Assembly: GCA_963821275.1 (NCBI GenBank)
Contig: CAWGDF010000012.1
Span: 1-64,000, forward strand
Direction: 5' to 3'
Source: JACVRW01 sp963821275
GTDB lineage: Bacteria > Actinomycetota > Thermoleophilia > Solirubrobacterales > Thermoleophilaceae
Length of the DNA stretch: 64,000 nt
Position numbers and translations under genes: made by a program. A model generated the notes under the pieces. That model saw only the letters and a program-made list of their open reading frames with translations. It searched no databases and was not told the DNA's origin. Below, one piece after another: positions 39,889-48,056 of this stretch. How positions within the stretch are numbered: position 1 is the stretch's first letter; each line of letters starts with the position of its first letter.

Positions 39889-42075
39889 CTACGCCGCGAG
39901 CGGCAGGTCGTAGCGCCGGCGGATGCCGTAGAGCGTGTCGCGCTCGGCGGCCGGGCGGCCGGCGGCGTGGGCGGCCGCCACCAGGTCCTCGGGCTCGAGC
40001 CGGACGCCGTGGTAGGAGCCGGCAAGCCGGCTGATGTTCTCCTCCATGAGGGTGCCTCCGAGGTCGTTCACGCCCCAGTCGAGCGCCTCGGTGGCGGCCT
40101 CCAGGCCCATCTTCACCCAGCTGGCCTGCAGGTTGGGGATGGTGCGCCCCAGGGCCAGGCGGAAGACGGCGGTGTGCTTGAGGTTCTCCTCCCGCGAGAT
40201 CTCCTCGATCCCGTGCGTGCGCCCGAGCAGCGTGTGGAAGGGGATGAACGACAAGGGCACGAACTCGGTGAAGCCGCCGGTGCGCTCCTGCAGGGCCCGG
40301 ACCACCCGCATGTGCTCCGCCAGCTCCCAGGGCTCCTCGATGTGGCCGAACATGACCGTGACCGTCGAACGCACGCCCGCCGCGTGGGCGGCCTCGACGA
40401 TCTCGACCCAGCGGGCGACCGGCAGCTTGTTGGGCGAGATCCGCTCCCGCACCCCGTCGTGGAGGACCTCGGCGGCGGTCCCGGGTGTCGATCCCAGGCC
40501 GGCGGCCTTGAGGCGCGCGAACACCTCCTCCAGGGGCAGGTCGCCGGCCATCGCGTCGATCTCCATCGGCGAGTAGGCGTGAAGGTGGATGTCCGGGGCG
40601 GCGTCCTTCGCGACGCGCAGCCACTTCTCGTAGTCGGCGATCGTCCATTCCGGGTGGATGCCCGACTGCATGCAGATCTCGGTCGCCCCGAACTCCACCG
40701 CCTCGGCCACCCGGCGGCGGAACTCGGCCTCGGAGTGCTCGTAGGCATCGGGGGAGCGCCGCCCCTGGCCAAAACCGCAGAAGGCGCAGCCCACCACGCA
40801 GATGTTCGACACGTTGATGTTGCGGTTGACCACGAACGTCACGCGCTCGCCCGCAAGCTCCCGGCGGAGCTGGTTCGCCGCCTGGCGCATGTCCTCGATC
40901 GCCTCCGGGCGGGTCTCGGAGAACAGCGCGGTCAGCTGCTCGCCCGAGAGCGCCGCTCCGTCGCTGGCCCGGGCGATGGCTCCCGGGACGAGCTCGGGGC
41001 GGCGCGGCCGTTCCTCGCGGCGGCCGGAGCCGCGCCGGGGGATGAAGCTCCAGTACTTCAGCTTGATCACATCGAGAACGCCCTGCTCGAGCCAGCCGGC
41101 GTCCATGTACTGCGGGTAGACGCACATCCGCTCGGTGAGCGCGTAGCCGGCCGGGGCCAGGCGCTTGCGCATGCGGTGCACCGAGGGGAACGGGTGCTCG
41201 GGGGAGATGTGGTCGCCGTTCGCCGACAGGCCGCCGAGGTCCGTGGCCCCCTCCTCCACGAGCGGCAGCCACCAGTCGGACAGGTTCGGCGGGATCTGCA
41301 CTCCCACCCCGGGCAGAAGCCGCCGGCACTCGCGCACGAGCGAGCGCATGTCGTCGAGGGTGATCGGCGTGGCCCAGCCGGGGAGCGGCAGCTCCCCCGC
41401 CGGCGGGCGCTCGCCCTGCTGCGCCTCGTCTGCGATGGCGGCCGGCTCGGCGCCGTAGTAGCGCGGGTGCGGTACGAAGTTCTGCAGGATCAGCTCCTGC
41501 AGGTGGCCGTGCTGGGCCTGCACCTCGGCCAGGGCCTCGAGGGCGGCCACTCGGTCCTCGGGCGACTCGCCGATCCCCACCAGGATCCCGCTCGTGAACG
41601 GGATGCGCAGCTCGCCGGCCGCCCGGATCGTGTCCAGGCGAACCTGCGGATGCTTGGTGGGCGAGCCCTGGTGGACCACCAAGTCGGACCGCACCGACTC
41701 CAGCATCAGCCCCTGCGAGGCCGTGACCTCGCGCAGCCGAGCCAGCTCCTCCGGCGTGCACACCCCCACGTTGGTGTGCGGCAGCAGCCCGCGCTCCAGC
41801 GCGCGCTCGCAGGCCCAGGCCACATAGGAGATGAAGTCGTCGTGGCCGTAGTCGCGCAGCCGGCGAGCCACCTCCGCGTTGACCTCCGGCTTCTCGCCGG
41901 TGAGCACGAGCAGCTCCTTCGCGCCCCGGCGGGCGGCCTCGTCCAACAGCCGCTCCACCTCCTCCGGCGCATAGAGATGCGGGCGGTGGGTGGCGAAGGC
42001 GCAGTATTTGCAGTAGCACCGGCAGGTCCGCGACAGCGACAGCGTGTAATTCCGCGAGAACGTGACCCGCCGCAT
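39889..42075 (-). CDS. fbiC: FO synthase, fused CofG-CofH
   Basis: 728-residue double radical-SAM enzyme making 7,8-didemethyl-8-hydroxy-5-deazariboflavin, the F420 chromophore. The N-terminal CofG half has the cluster motif Cys18-x3-Cys22-x2-Cys25 (TCRCYCKYC). The C-terminal CofH half has a second CxxxCxxC in NICVVGCAFCGFG after about residue 440. Also seen: LLPHTNVGVC, FTSGILVGIGES, GLSANGDHISPEHPFPS and MFGHIEEPWELAEH. ATG at 42075 (MRRVTFSRNYTL). Divergent from the lipoprotein gene, with 38 bp between starts. With npdG-cofD-cofC-cofE this gives an almost complete F420 pathway. Confidence 0.95.
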   Translation of the reverse strand: MRRVTFSRNYTLSLSRTCRCYCKYCAFATHRPHLYAPEEVERLLDEAARRGAKELLVLTGEKPEVNAEVARRLRDYGHDDFISYVAWACERALERGLLPHTNVGVCTPEELARLREVTASQGLMLESVRSDLVVHQGSPTKHPQVRLDTIRAAGELRIPFTSGILVGIGESPEDRVAALEALAEVQAQHGHLQELILQNFVPHPRYYGAEPAAIADEAQQGERPPAGELPLPGWATPITLDDMRSLVRECRRLLPGVGVQIPPNLSDWWLPLVEEGATDLGGLSANGDHISPEHPFPSVHRMRKRLAPAGYALTERMCVYPQYMDAGWLEQGVLDVIKLKYWSFIPRRGSGRREERPRRPELVPGAIARASDGAALSGEQLTALFSETRPEAIEDMRQAANQLRRELAGERVTFVVNRNINVSNICVVGCAFCGFGQGRRSPDAYEHSEAEFRRRVAEAVEFGATEICMQSGIHPEWTIADYEKWLRVAKDAAPDIHLHAYSPMEIDAMAGDLPLEEVFARLKAAGLGSTPGTAAEVLHDGVRERISPNKLPVARWVEIVEAAHAAGVRSTVTVMFGHIEEPWELAEHMRVVRALQERTGGFTEFVPLSFIPFHTLLGRTHGIEEISREENLKHTAVFRLALGRTIPNLQASWVKMGLEAATEALDWGVNDLGGTLMEENISRLAGSYHGVRLEPEDLVAAAHAAGRPAAERDTLYGIRRRYDLPLAA

Positions 42076-42113
42076 CCCGTGGGAGTCTAAGTGCCCGCCC
42101 CTAGGCTTCGCTC

Positions 42114-43292
42114 GTGCGCCGCGTCCTCTGTCTGCTGCTCGCCGCGGCCATCCTGATCGGCTGCGGCGAGGACACGCCCCGGGAGCGGGCGAGGGTGGCA
42201 CTCGACTTCCAGCCCAATCCCGCCCACGCGGGGATCTACGCGGCGCAGCGCGAGGACCTCCCGACCGACTACGGGCTGGACCTCGACGTGCGGGTGCCCT
42301 CCTCCTCGACCGATTCGCTCAAGCTCCTCGCCGCTGGCCGCGCCGACGTAGCCGTGGTGGACATCCACGATCTCGGTCTGGCGACAGAACGCGGCGCTGA
42401 CCTGGTGGGGATCGGGGCGCTCGTCCAGCAACCGCTGGCCGCGGTGATCGCCCGCCCGGGGATCGAACGCCCGCGCGACCTCGAGGGCCGCCGCGTGGGC
42501 GTGACCGGCGTGCCCTCCGACGACGCCGTCCTCCGCTCGGTGGTGGAGAGCGACGGCGGCGATCTCGACCGCGTCCGGAGAGTGACCATCGGCTTCTCCG
42601 CGGTGCCCAGCCTGATCGCCGGGCGGGTGGACGCGGTGGTTGCCTTCTGGAACGTGGAGGGGGTGGCGCTGCGCCGGCGCGGGGTGCGTACGCGCGAGTT
42701 CCGGGTTGACCGATACGGCGCGCCGCGCTACCCGGAGCTCGTGCTGGTCACCAAGCGCGGGAGCCTAACCCGGATCGGTGAGAAGCTCGCCGGCCTGCTC
42801 GACCTGCTGGCGGTGGGCACCCGCGCGGCTCTTGCCGACCGCGCTGAGACCGTGCAGGAGCTGGTGGAGGCGTCGGGCGCCGATGAGGGCCTCGTGCGGG
42901 CCCAGCTGCGCGCGGTCGCCTCCGCCTTGCGGCCACCGATACGGCTCGACCTTGGGGAGCTCGAGGCCTGGGCAGCCTTCGACACCCGCTTCGGGATCCT
43001 CGAGCGGCGACCCGATGTGAATGAGGTCTTCCGCCCGCCCTCGAGCTGGCCGGACGCCCTAGCCGCCGCTCTCGATCAGCGCCTCCACGAGTGCGGCCGG
43101 CTCCCGCGCCATGCGCGAGCGCGGCACCACGCGGTCGAAGCCCGCCTCCTCGGCACGCCGGCGCACGTCCTGCTCGACGTGGGCGTAGAAGCCCAGCCGC
43201 GGCGACGTGGCGCCGGCGCTGGCGGCGATGCGCTCCTCGGAGTCGGAGGTGAGATCCACGACCAAGAGGTCGGCCTCGGCGTCGGGCGGTAG
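42114..43292 (+). CDS. NMT1/THI5-like substrate-binding lipoprotein (C-terminal run-on)
   Basis: Frame of 392 codons from GTG. Signal with lipobox LLLAAAILIGCGED, then a periplasmic-binding fold of the NMT1/THI5-like type: ALDFQPNPAHAGIYAAQRED, LKLLAAGRADVAVVDIHDLG, ARPGIERPRDLEGRRVGVTG, AVPSLIAGRVDAVVAFWN. These bind pyrimidine or thiamin precursors, or alkane-sulfonates, for ABC import; no ABC subunits are nearby. Family-like sequence ends near residue 315 (43060). The remaining 80 residues are Arg/Gly-rich and antisense to the small receiver-like gene, so the natural stop seems lost or shifted. Confidence 0.8.
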   Translation: MRRVLCLLLAAAILIGCGEDTPRERARVALDFQPNPAHAGIYAAQREDLPTDYGLDLDVRVPSSSTDSLKLLAAGRADVAVVDIHDLGLATERGADLVGIGALVQQPLAAVIARPGIERPRDLEGRRVGVTGVPSDDAVLRSVVESDGGDLDRVRRVTIGFSAVPSLIAGRVDAVVAFWNVEGVALRRRGVRTREFRVDRYGAPRYPELVLVTKRGSLTRIGEKLAGLLDLLAVGTRAALADRAETVQELVEASGADEGLVRAQLRAVASALRPPIRLDLGELEAWAAFDTRFGILERRPDVNEVFRPPSSWPDALAAALDQRLHECGRLPRHARARHHAVEARLLGTPAHVLLDVGVEAQPRRRGAGAGGDALLGVGGEIHDQEVGLGVGR

Positions 43293-43376
43293 CACCTCGT
43301 GCCCGGCGGCGGCCAGCGCGCCCTGGAGCTTGGACCCGAACAGCAGGTCCGGGCACAGAAGGGCCACGCGCGCCAT
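43059..43376 (-). CDS. small receiver-like (pseudo-receiver) protein
   Basis: 105 residues: VALLCPDLLFGSKLQGALAA, then ADLLVVDLTSDSEERIAASA, and LGFYAHVEQDVRRRAEEAGF followed by DRVVPRSRMA. The beta-alpha alternation and the Asp in VVDL resemble a CheY-like receiver, but the DD acidic pair is reduced and the beta-5 Lys is replaced (VPRS). It may be a degenerate receiver. ATG at 43376. Eight bases separate it from the upstream gene at 43385 on the same strand. Confidence 0.55.
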   Translation of the reverse strand: MARVALLCPDLLFGSKLQGALAAAGHEVLPPDAEADLLVVDLTSDSEERIAASAGATSPRLGFYAHVEQDVRRRAEEAGFDRVVPRSRMAREPAALVEALIESGG

Positions 43377-43384
43377 CCGCCCCC

Positions 43385-43747
43385 CTACTGCGCGCGGCGC
43401 TTGCGGAACTCCTGGCGCACCGACTCGGGACGCCCCCACATCTGCGTGACCTCGACCCGCCCGGAGCGGGCCTCCCGCACGGCCAGCTCGCCCTCCATCC
43501 CCTCGGCGTCGAGCAGCGCCAGTGTCCCGCGGGTGGTCTCCGGCGCCGCGGCGTGGCCGAACTCGTGGGCCACGCGCAGCCGCCAGTGCCAGTCGGCCTT
43601 CGAGTAGGGCATGGCGTTGATCTGCACCAGGAGCGCAGCCGCGTCGATGTAGCGGCTCTCGTCGAAGATGCGCAGGTCGAGCTCGAGCTGGGTCCAGTCG
43701 GGCGGCAGCGAGTCGACCACGGCCTGGAAGTCCTCGGCGAGCGCCAT
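43385..43747 (-). CDS. conserved-looking hypothetical protein
   Basis: 120 residues from ATG at 43747. Contains DWTQLELDLRIFDESRYIDA, NAMPYSKADWHWRLRVAHEF, then LDAEGMEGELAVREARSGR and WGRPESVRQEFRKRRAQ. A compact alpha/beta protein with no domain I recognise. It follows the Nramp gene by 13 bp and may be read with it, then with the receiver-like gene. Confidence 0.55.
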   Translation of the reverse strand: MALAEDFQAVVDSLPPDWTQLELDLRIFDESRYIDAAALLVQINAMPYSKADWHWRLRVAHEFGHAAAPETTRGTLALLDAEGMEGELAVREARSGRVEVTQMWGRPESVRQEFRKRRAQ

Positions 43748-43760
43748 CGCGCGCCGAACC

Positions 43761-45029
43761 CTACCCACTGAAGGTGAGCACCAGGAGGAAGCCGTTCAGC
43801 CCGATGATCAGGGCGGCTACCGCGGCGGCTGCGGCGGTCGTGGCCCGGCGATTGCGAAGGCTGCCCATCACGTCGGCGCGGCGGGTAAGCAGCACCAGCG
43901 GCACGAGCGCGAACGGGATGCCGAACGACAGCACGACCTGGCTGACCACGAGCGACTTCGTCGGATCGAGCCCGATGGCCAGCACCACTAGCGCGGGAGC
44001 CATCGTCACCAGCCGCCGGGCCAGCAGGGGGATGGAACGGCGGATGAAGCCCTGCATCACGACCTGGCCCGCATAGGTCCCGACGCTCGAGCTGGACAGG
44101 CCCGAGGCCAGCAGCGCGATGCCGAAGGCCGCAGCGGCGCCGCCGCCCAGCTCGATCCCGAAGCCGGCGTGGGCGGCCTCGATCGAGTCGACGTCGAGCA
44201 CGCCGTTGAACAGCGCCGCCGCCACGATCAGCATCGCCATGTTGACGAGGCCGGCCGCCCCCATGGCCAGCCCGACGTCGACGCGCACGAAGCGCAGCAG
44301 CCTGCGCCGGTCGCTCTCGCGGGGAGCCTCGAAGCGGTCTTGGGTGAGCGCCGAATGCAGATAGATGACGTGCGGCATGACGGTGGCGCCGAGAATCGCT
44401 GTGGCGAGCAGCACGCTCTCGGTCCCCTCGAAGCCGGGCACGAAGCCCCCGGCCACGCCCGCCGGATCGGCGCCGGTGTGGACCAGCTCGTACACGAAGC
44501 CGAGCAGGATCACGCCGAGCAGCCCGGCGATGGTGGTCTCGAAGCGCCGGCGGCCGCGGCGCTCGAGCCCGAGGATCGCGAACGCGACCACCGCGGTGAT
44601 CAGGCCGGCGGGGAACAGCGGGACCCCGAACAGCAGGTTGAGCGCGATCGCGGCCCCGACAAACTCGGCGAGGTCGGTGGCCATCGCGATCAGCTCCGCC
44701 TGGATCCAGAGGCCGACCGAGACCGCCCGCGGGAAGCGCTCCCGGCACAGCTCGGGGAGGCTGCGCCCGGTGGCGATGCCGACCTTCGCCGAGAGGTACT
44801 GGATCAGCATCGCCATCAGGTTCGCCCCGAGGATCACCCACAGCAGCAGGTAGCCGTACTGCGACCCGGCGGTGATGTTGGTCGCGAAGTTGCCGGGGTC
44901 GACGTAGGCCACGGCCGCGACGAACGCCGGGCCGAGCAGCGCCAGCCTGGCCCGCCAGGCCCGGGCGCGTAGCCGTGGCCTGATCGCCCCGACCGCGCCG
45001 GGGAGGACCGCTCCAGCCTGCTGGTTCAC
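43761..45029 (-). CDS. mntH: Nramp-family Mn2+/Fe2+ transporter
   Basis: 422-residue proton-coupled divalent metal importer with 11 helices. The metal-site motifs are present: Asp44-Pro-Gly-Asn47 in helix 1 (YVDPGNFATN) and ATVMPHVIYLHSAL in helix 6, where Met-Pro-His is the hallmark. GTG start at 45029 overlaps the TGA of the DtxR gene (GTGA), so it is coupled to its regulator. Last of the four-gene metal operon reading from 47981. Confidence 0.93.
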   Translation of the reverse strand: MNQQAGAVLPGAVGAIRPRLRARAWRARLALLGPAFVAAVAYVDPGNFATNITAGSQYGYLLLWVILGANLMAMLIQYLSAKVGIATGRSLPELCRERFPRAVSVGLWIQAELIAMATDLAEFVGAAIALNLLFGVPLFPAGLITAVVAFAILGLERRGRRRFETTIAGLLGVILLGFVYELVHTGADPAGVAGGFVPGFEGTESVLLATAILGATVMPHVIYLHSALTQDRFEAPRESDRRRLLRFVRVDVGLAMGAAGLVNMAMLIVAAALFNGVLDVDSIEAAHAGFGIELGGGAAAAFGIALLASGLSSSSVGTYAGQVVMQGFIRRSIPLLARRLVTMAPALVVLAIGLDPTKSLVVSQVVLSFGIPFALVPLVLLTRRADVMGSLRNRRATTAAAAAVAALIIGLNGFLLVLTFSG

Positions 45030-45706
45030 GCCGCTACGGTCCGCATGGCGCGCGTCAGCGCGCCGCCAAGTACATGGGTCGAGCCACCGAAGCGGATGGT
45101 GAGCGGGCCCTCGAAGGGCTGGCGCTCGACCACCTCGAAGCGGTCTCCGGGCGCGATTCCGCGCACGGCGAGGTAGCGAAGCATCTCGGGGTCGGAATCG
45201 GAGACCCGCACGAACACGCCCCGGGCCCCGGGCGCCAGGTCGGCCAGCGAGTCCGTGGGCCGCTCTTCGATCGTGCCCTCGCGCGTCGGGATCGGATCGC
45301 CGTGCGGGTCGTGTGTCGGATCGCCGAGCTTGGCCGCGATGAGCTCGGACAGCTCGGGCGAGATCGCGTGCTCGAGCACCTCGGCCTCCTCGTGGACCCG
45401 GTCCCACGACATGCCCAGCGCCTCCGCCAGGTAGAGCTCGAGCAGCCGGTGATGACGCAGCACCTCAAGGGCGACCCGGCGGCCTGCCCGGGTGAGCTTC
45501 ACCCCGTGGTAGGGCTCGCGCACGGCTAGGCCGAGCACCTCGAGCCGCTTGACCATGGCCGAGGCGGAGGCGGCCGAGACGTCCAGGCGCTCCGCGATCG
45601 CGGAGGTGGACACCGGCCCGTCCTCGCGCTGGGCCAGCGACCAGATGGCCTTGGCGTAGTCCTGGACGGCGTCGGAGACCAATGGGATGACGCTGCGCGT
45701 GGCCAT
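45026..45706 (-). CDS. DtxR/MntR-family metal-dependent repressor
   Basis: 226 residues. N-terminal winged helix (SDAVQDYAKAIWSLAQREDG, TSAIAERLDVSAASASAMVK, LTRAGRRVALEVLRHHRLLE), a dimerisation/metal domain with GMSWDRVHEEAEVLEHAISP (Glu/His ligands) and DPTHDPHGDPIP, and a C-terminal SH3-like FeoA domain (GIAPGDRFEVVERQPFEGPL). The ATG overlaps the stop of the ZIP gene. A palindrome of the DtxR class lies in front of the operon, so self-regulation by Mn or Fe is expected. Confidence 0.92.
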   Translation of the reverse strand: MATRSVIPLVSDAVQDYAKAIWSLAQREDGPVSTSAIAERLDVSAASASAMVKRLEVLGLAVREPYHGVKLTRAGRRVALEVLRHHRLLELYLAEALGMSWDRVHEEAEVLEHAISPELSELIAAKLGDPTHDPHGDPIPTREGTIEERPTDSLADLAPGARGVFVRVSDSDPEMLRYLAVRGIAPGDRFEVVERQPFEGPLTIRFGGSTHVLGGALTRAMRTVAA

Positions 45707-46929
45707 CAGGCGCTCACCAGCAGCCCGGTCACGTACATCACGAACAGGCCGGCCAGGAGTCCCGTCGCCGCAAGCGGGTGAAGCAGGCGGCCGGCCTCGT
45801 CCTTGACCGCCGGGGCGATCTGGACGATCACGCGGGCGATCGCCCCCGCCCCGACGCCGAACATCAGCGCGGCGAAGCTGGGGTTGAAGGCCGAGGCGCC
45901 GATCCAGGCACCCAGGACGGCGGGGGCGCCGGCCAGCAGGCCCAGGAGCACGAGCCGCCGCAGCCGCGCTTCGCCCTCGCGGGCCACCGGCGCCACGATC
46001 GCGAGGCCCTCGGTGGTGTTGTGCAGCGCGAAGCCCACCACCAGCGTGGCCCCCAGCGCGAGCGCGCCGACCGCGTACGCGGATCCGATGGCGAGCCCCT
46101 CCCCGAGGTTGTGCAGGCCGATGCCGAGGGCCACCAGGAAGGCGGCGCGGTACCCCAGCCCCAGCGGAGACTCGCTCGACTCCTCGGCGTCGTCGTCCAG
46201 CTTGTCCCTGCGGGTGGAGAGCCAGCCGTCGACCGCCGCCAGCGCGAGGTAGGCCGCCGCCGCTCCCAGCCAGACCAGCGCGGCGCCGCCCAGCGACTCC
46301 GGTCCGCTGCCGGCCAGCTCCGTGCCCTCGAGCAGGGCGTCGATTCCTAGGAAGGCGAGCAGCCCGATGGTGAAGGCGAGCAGGAAGCGCATCCAACGGG
46401 CGTCCACGCCACGCAGCCAGGGCAGCCACAACATGCCGATGGCCACGGGGATCACCCCGACGTAGAGGCCGATCAGCGCCATCAGCCCGTAGAAGCCCAG
46501 GTCGGCGTCGGGGCTCTCCACCGCCGCATCGATCGTGTGGTCGATGGTCGCCCCGGTGGCGGTGAGCAGGGCGATCTCGTAGGCCTGGCCTTCGATCCAG
46601 GGGTACTGAACGTCGATCTCACCGCCGGCCAGACGTCCCAGCTCCTCGTCGCTCTGGCTGAAGTCGGCGAAGCCGTCGTTGACGATCACCTGCCGCACCT
46701 CGACCGGGTCGGCCCCGTCGTTGCGCACGTGCAGCTCGATGCGGCCGGGCTCGAGCACGGTCCGCTCGACCGTCAGCTCCTCCTGGGGCACGCCAATGCG
46801 GTCCAGACCGGGAGCGTCGAAGGCCACGAACAGGCCGATGGCCACGGCGAGGATCGCCAGCGGCAGGACCCCGGCGAGCCAGGCCGGCCGGCGGGCGCTG
46901 CGCGGAGCGGTGGCGGAGCGGGCTTCCAC
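45706..46929 (-). CDS. ZIP-family metal transporter with N-terminal extracytoplasmic domain
   Basis: 407 residues, unusually long for ZIP. One membrane helix (AGVLPLAILAVAIGLFVAF) is followed by a beta-rich ectodomain (about residues 40-145: ELTVERTVLEPGRIELHVRN, VEVRQVIVNDGFADFSQSDE), cupredoxin-like in pattern but without the Cu ligands. A ZIP/GufA-type core follows, with metal motifs HNLGEGLAIG and HNTTEGLAIV and a variable acidic loop DDDAEESSESP. GTG at 46929. Located between a secreted multicopper oxidase and the DtxR gene with overlapping ends; likely imports or exports the metal handled by the oxidase. Confidence 0.88.
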   Translation of the reverse strand: MEARSATAPRSARRPAWLAGVLPLAILAVAIGLFVAFDAPGLDRIGVPQEELTVERTVLEPGRIELHVRNDGADPVEVRQVIVNDGFADFSQSDEELGRLAGGEIDVQYPWIEGQAYEIALLTATGATIDHTIDAAVESPDADLGFYGLMALIGLYVGVIPVAIGMLWLPWLRGVDARWMRFLLAFTIGLLAFLGIDALLEGTELAGSGPESLGGAALVWLGAAAAYLALAAVDGWLSTRRDKLDDDAEESSESPLGLGYRAAFLVALGIGLHNLGEGLAIGSAYAVGALALGATLVVGFALHNTTEGLAIVAPVAREGEARLRRLVLLGLLAGAPAVLGAWIGASAFNPSFAALMFGVGAGAIARVIVQIAPAVKDEAGRLLHPLAATGLLAGLFVMYVTGLLVSA

Positions 46930-46931
46930 GG

Positions 46932-47981
46932 CTAGTCGACCACCTCGAAGAAGCCCATCCACCCCAACTCGGCGAACTCGCTCACGTGGGCGTGGAACAT
47001 GTACTTGCCGGGGTAGGGGAAGCGCAGCTCCAGGATTCCGCGCTCGCCCTGGCCCTGGACGACGGTGTCGGTGAAGTCGCGCGGCTCGAGCTTTGTGCCG
47101 GTCGGGTAGTAGTCGAAGAAGTTGGCGTGGATGTGGAACGAGTTGACGAAGTCGAACTCGAGCGCGTTCACCAGGTAGATCCGAACGAGCTCGCCGCGCT
47201 TGACCCGAACCGGCTCGTTCATGTAGGCGAAGGCCACGGTGTTGACCGCGTAGACCTCGTTGGAGCGGTCGAAGTTGGTGTCGAAGCCGTTCATCACCAT
47301 CACCAGCTCGTCCGCCTTGGGGCGCCCTGCCTTCGGGTCGATCAGGAAGGCGCCGTAGAGGCCCTTGGCGATGTGGTCCGCCAGCGGCGTGGAGTGGCAG
47401 TGGTAGAGGTGGAGGCCGAAGGGCGTGGCGTCGAACTCGTAGACCGTGGACTCGCCGGGAGCGATGTTGCCGGCGCCGATCCCGGGCACGCCGTCGACGG
47501 CCGCCCGGTGGATGCCGTGGAAGTGGATGGTGTGGGGGTGTTTTGACCCGTTGACGAACCGGACCCGCAGGCGCTCGCCCTCGCGCGCCCGCAGCGTCGG
47601 GCCGGGGACCCGGCCGTTGTAGGCCCAGGCCGGGTACTTCACTCCCGGAGCCACCTCGATCTCGCGGTCCTCGGCCACGAGCTCCCACTCGCGGACTCCG
47701 CCGCGGACGCTGCCCTCGTCGAAGTCGCGCAGCATCTCCTGCGGGTCGAAGCCGTTGACGCGCGGGTCCACGCCGCCCACCGTTCCCAGGTGGCCCGAGC
47801 CGCTGTGTGCGGCCCGGGCGGCCGCGCTGTGGTGCGCGGCCGCCGAGGCGTCGCTGCCGTGAAGCCGCTCGTGGGGCACGACCTCGTGCAGGATCGGCAG
47901 GGCCGCGCCGGTCGCGGCGGCGCCGCCGATGAGCTTCCGGCGCGAGACTTTGCTCTCCCACATCTTCGATATTCGTGCCAT
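46932..47981 (-). CDS. Tat-exported two-domain multicopper oxidase
   Basis: 349 residues. Twin-arginine signal (KVSRRKLIGGAAATGAALP), a His/Ala-rich linker, then cupredoxin domains with all copper-site blocks: HTIHFHGIH, HLYHCHSTPLADHIAKG, NSFHIHANFFDYYP and KYMFHAHVSEFAELGWMG. The order and length resemble nitrite-reductase-like two-domain oxidases or small ferroxidases/Mn oxidases. ATG at 47981 has no clear ribosome binding site; ATG at 47963 is an alternative just before the Tat motif. First gene of the metal operon, directly behind the DtxR-like palindrome. Confidence 0.9.
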   Translation of the reverse strand: MARISKMWESKVSRRKLIGGAAATGAALPILHEVVPHERLHGSDASAAAHHSAAARAAHSGSGHLGTVGGVDPRVNGFDPQEMLRDFDEGSVRGGVREWELVAEDREIEVAPGVKYPAWAYNGRVPGPTLRAREGERLRVRFVNGSKHPHTIHFHGIHRAAVDGVPGIGAGNIAPGESTVYEFDATPFGLHLYHCHSTPLADHIAKGLYGAFLIDPKAGRPKADELVMVMNGFDTNFDRSNEVYAVNTVAFAYMNEPVRVKRGELVRIYLVNALEFDFVNSFHIHANFFDYYPTGTKLEPRDFTDTVVQGQGERGILELRFPYPGKYMFHAHVSEFAELGWMGFFEVVD

Positions 47982-47991
47982 TCAAGAACGA

Positions 47992-48009
47992 GTTTAGCCT
48001 TGGCTAAAC
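47992..48009. promoter_or_regulatory. DtxR/MntR-like operator
   Basis: Eight-base arms GTTTAGCC and GGCTAAAC around TT, an 18-bp palindrome 10 bp upstream of the multicopper oxidase ATG and about 48 bp from the divergent ygfZ-like start. Its TTAG...CTAA outline matches boxes bound by DtxR/IdeR/MntR proteins, one of which is encoded in the operon. Confidence 0.7.
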
Positions 48010-48056
48010 CTAGCATCGATCGCGCCTGCTTGCCGGACCCGCCTACCATTGGGTCC

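Noticed and set aside
39800..42090. Two further frames of over 700 codons, one on each strand, over fbiC
   Set aside because: Low-complexity Arg/Gly/His translation without motifs, while fbiC carries both radical-SAM cysteine motifs.
46986..47546. 186-codon plus-strand frame over the multicopper oxidase
   Set aside because: Val/Glu-rich antisense shadow with no domain; the copper-site motifs are on the minus strand.
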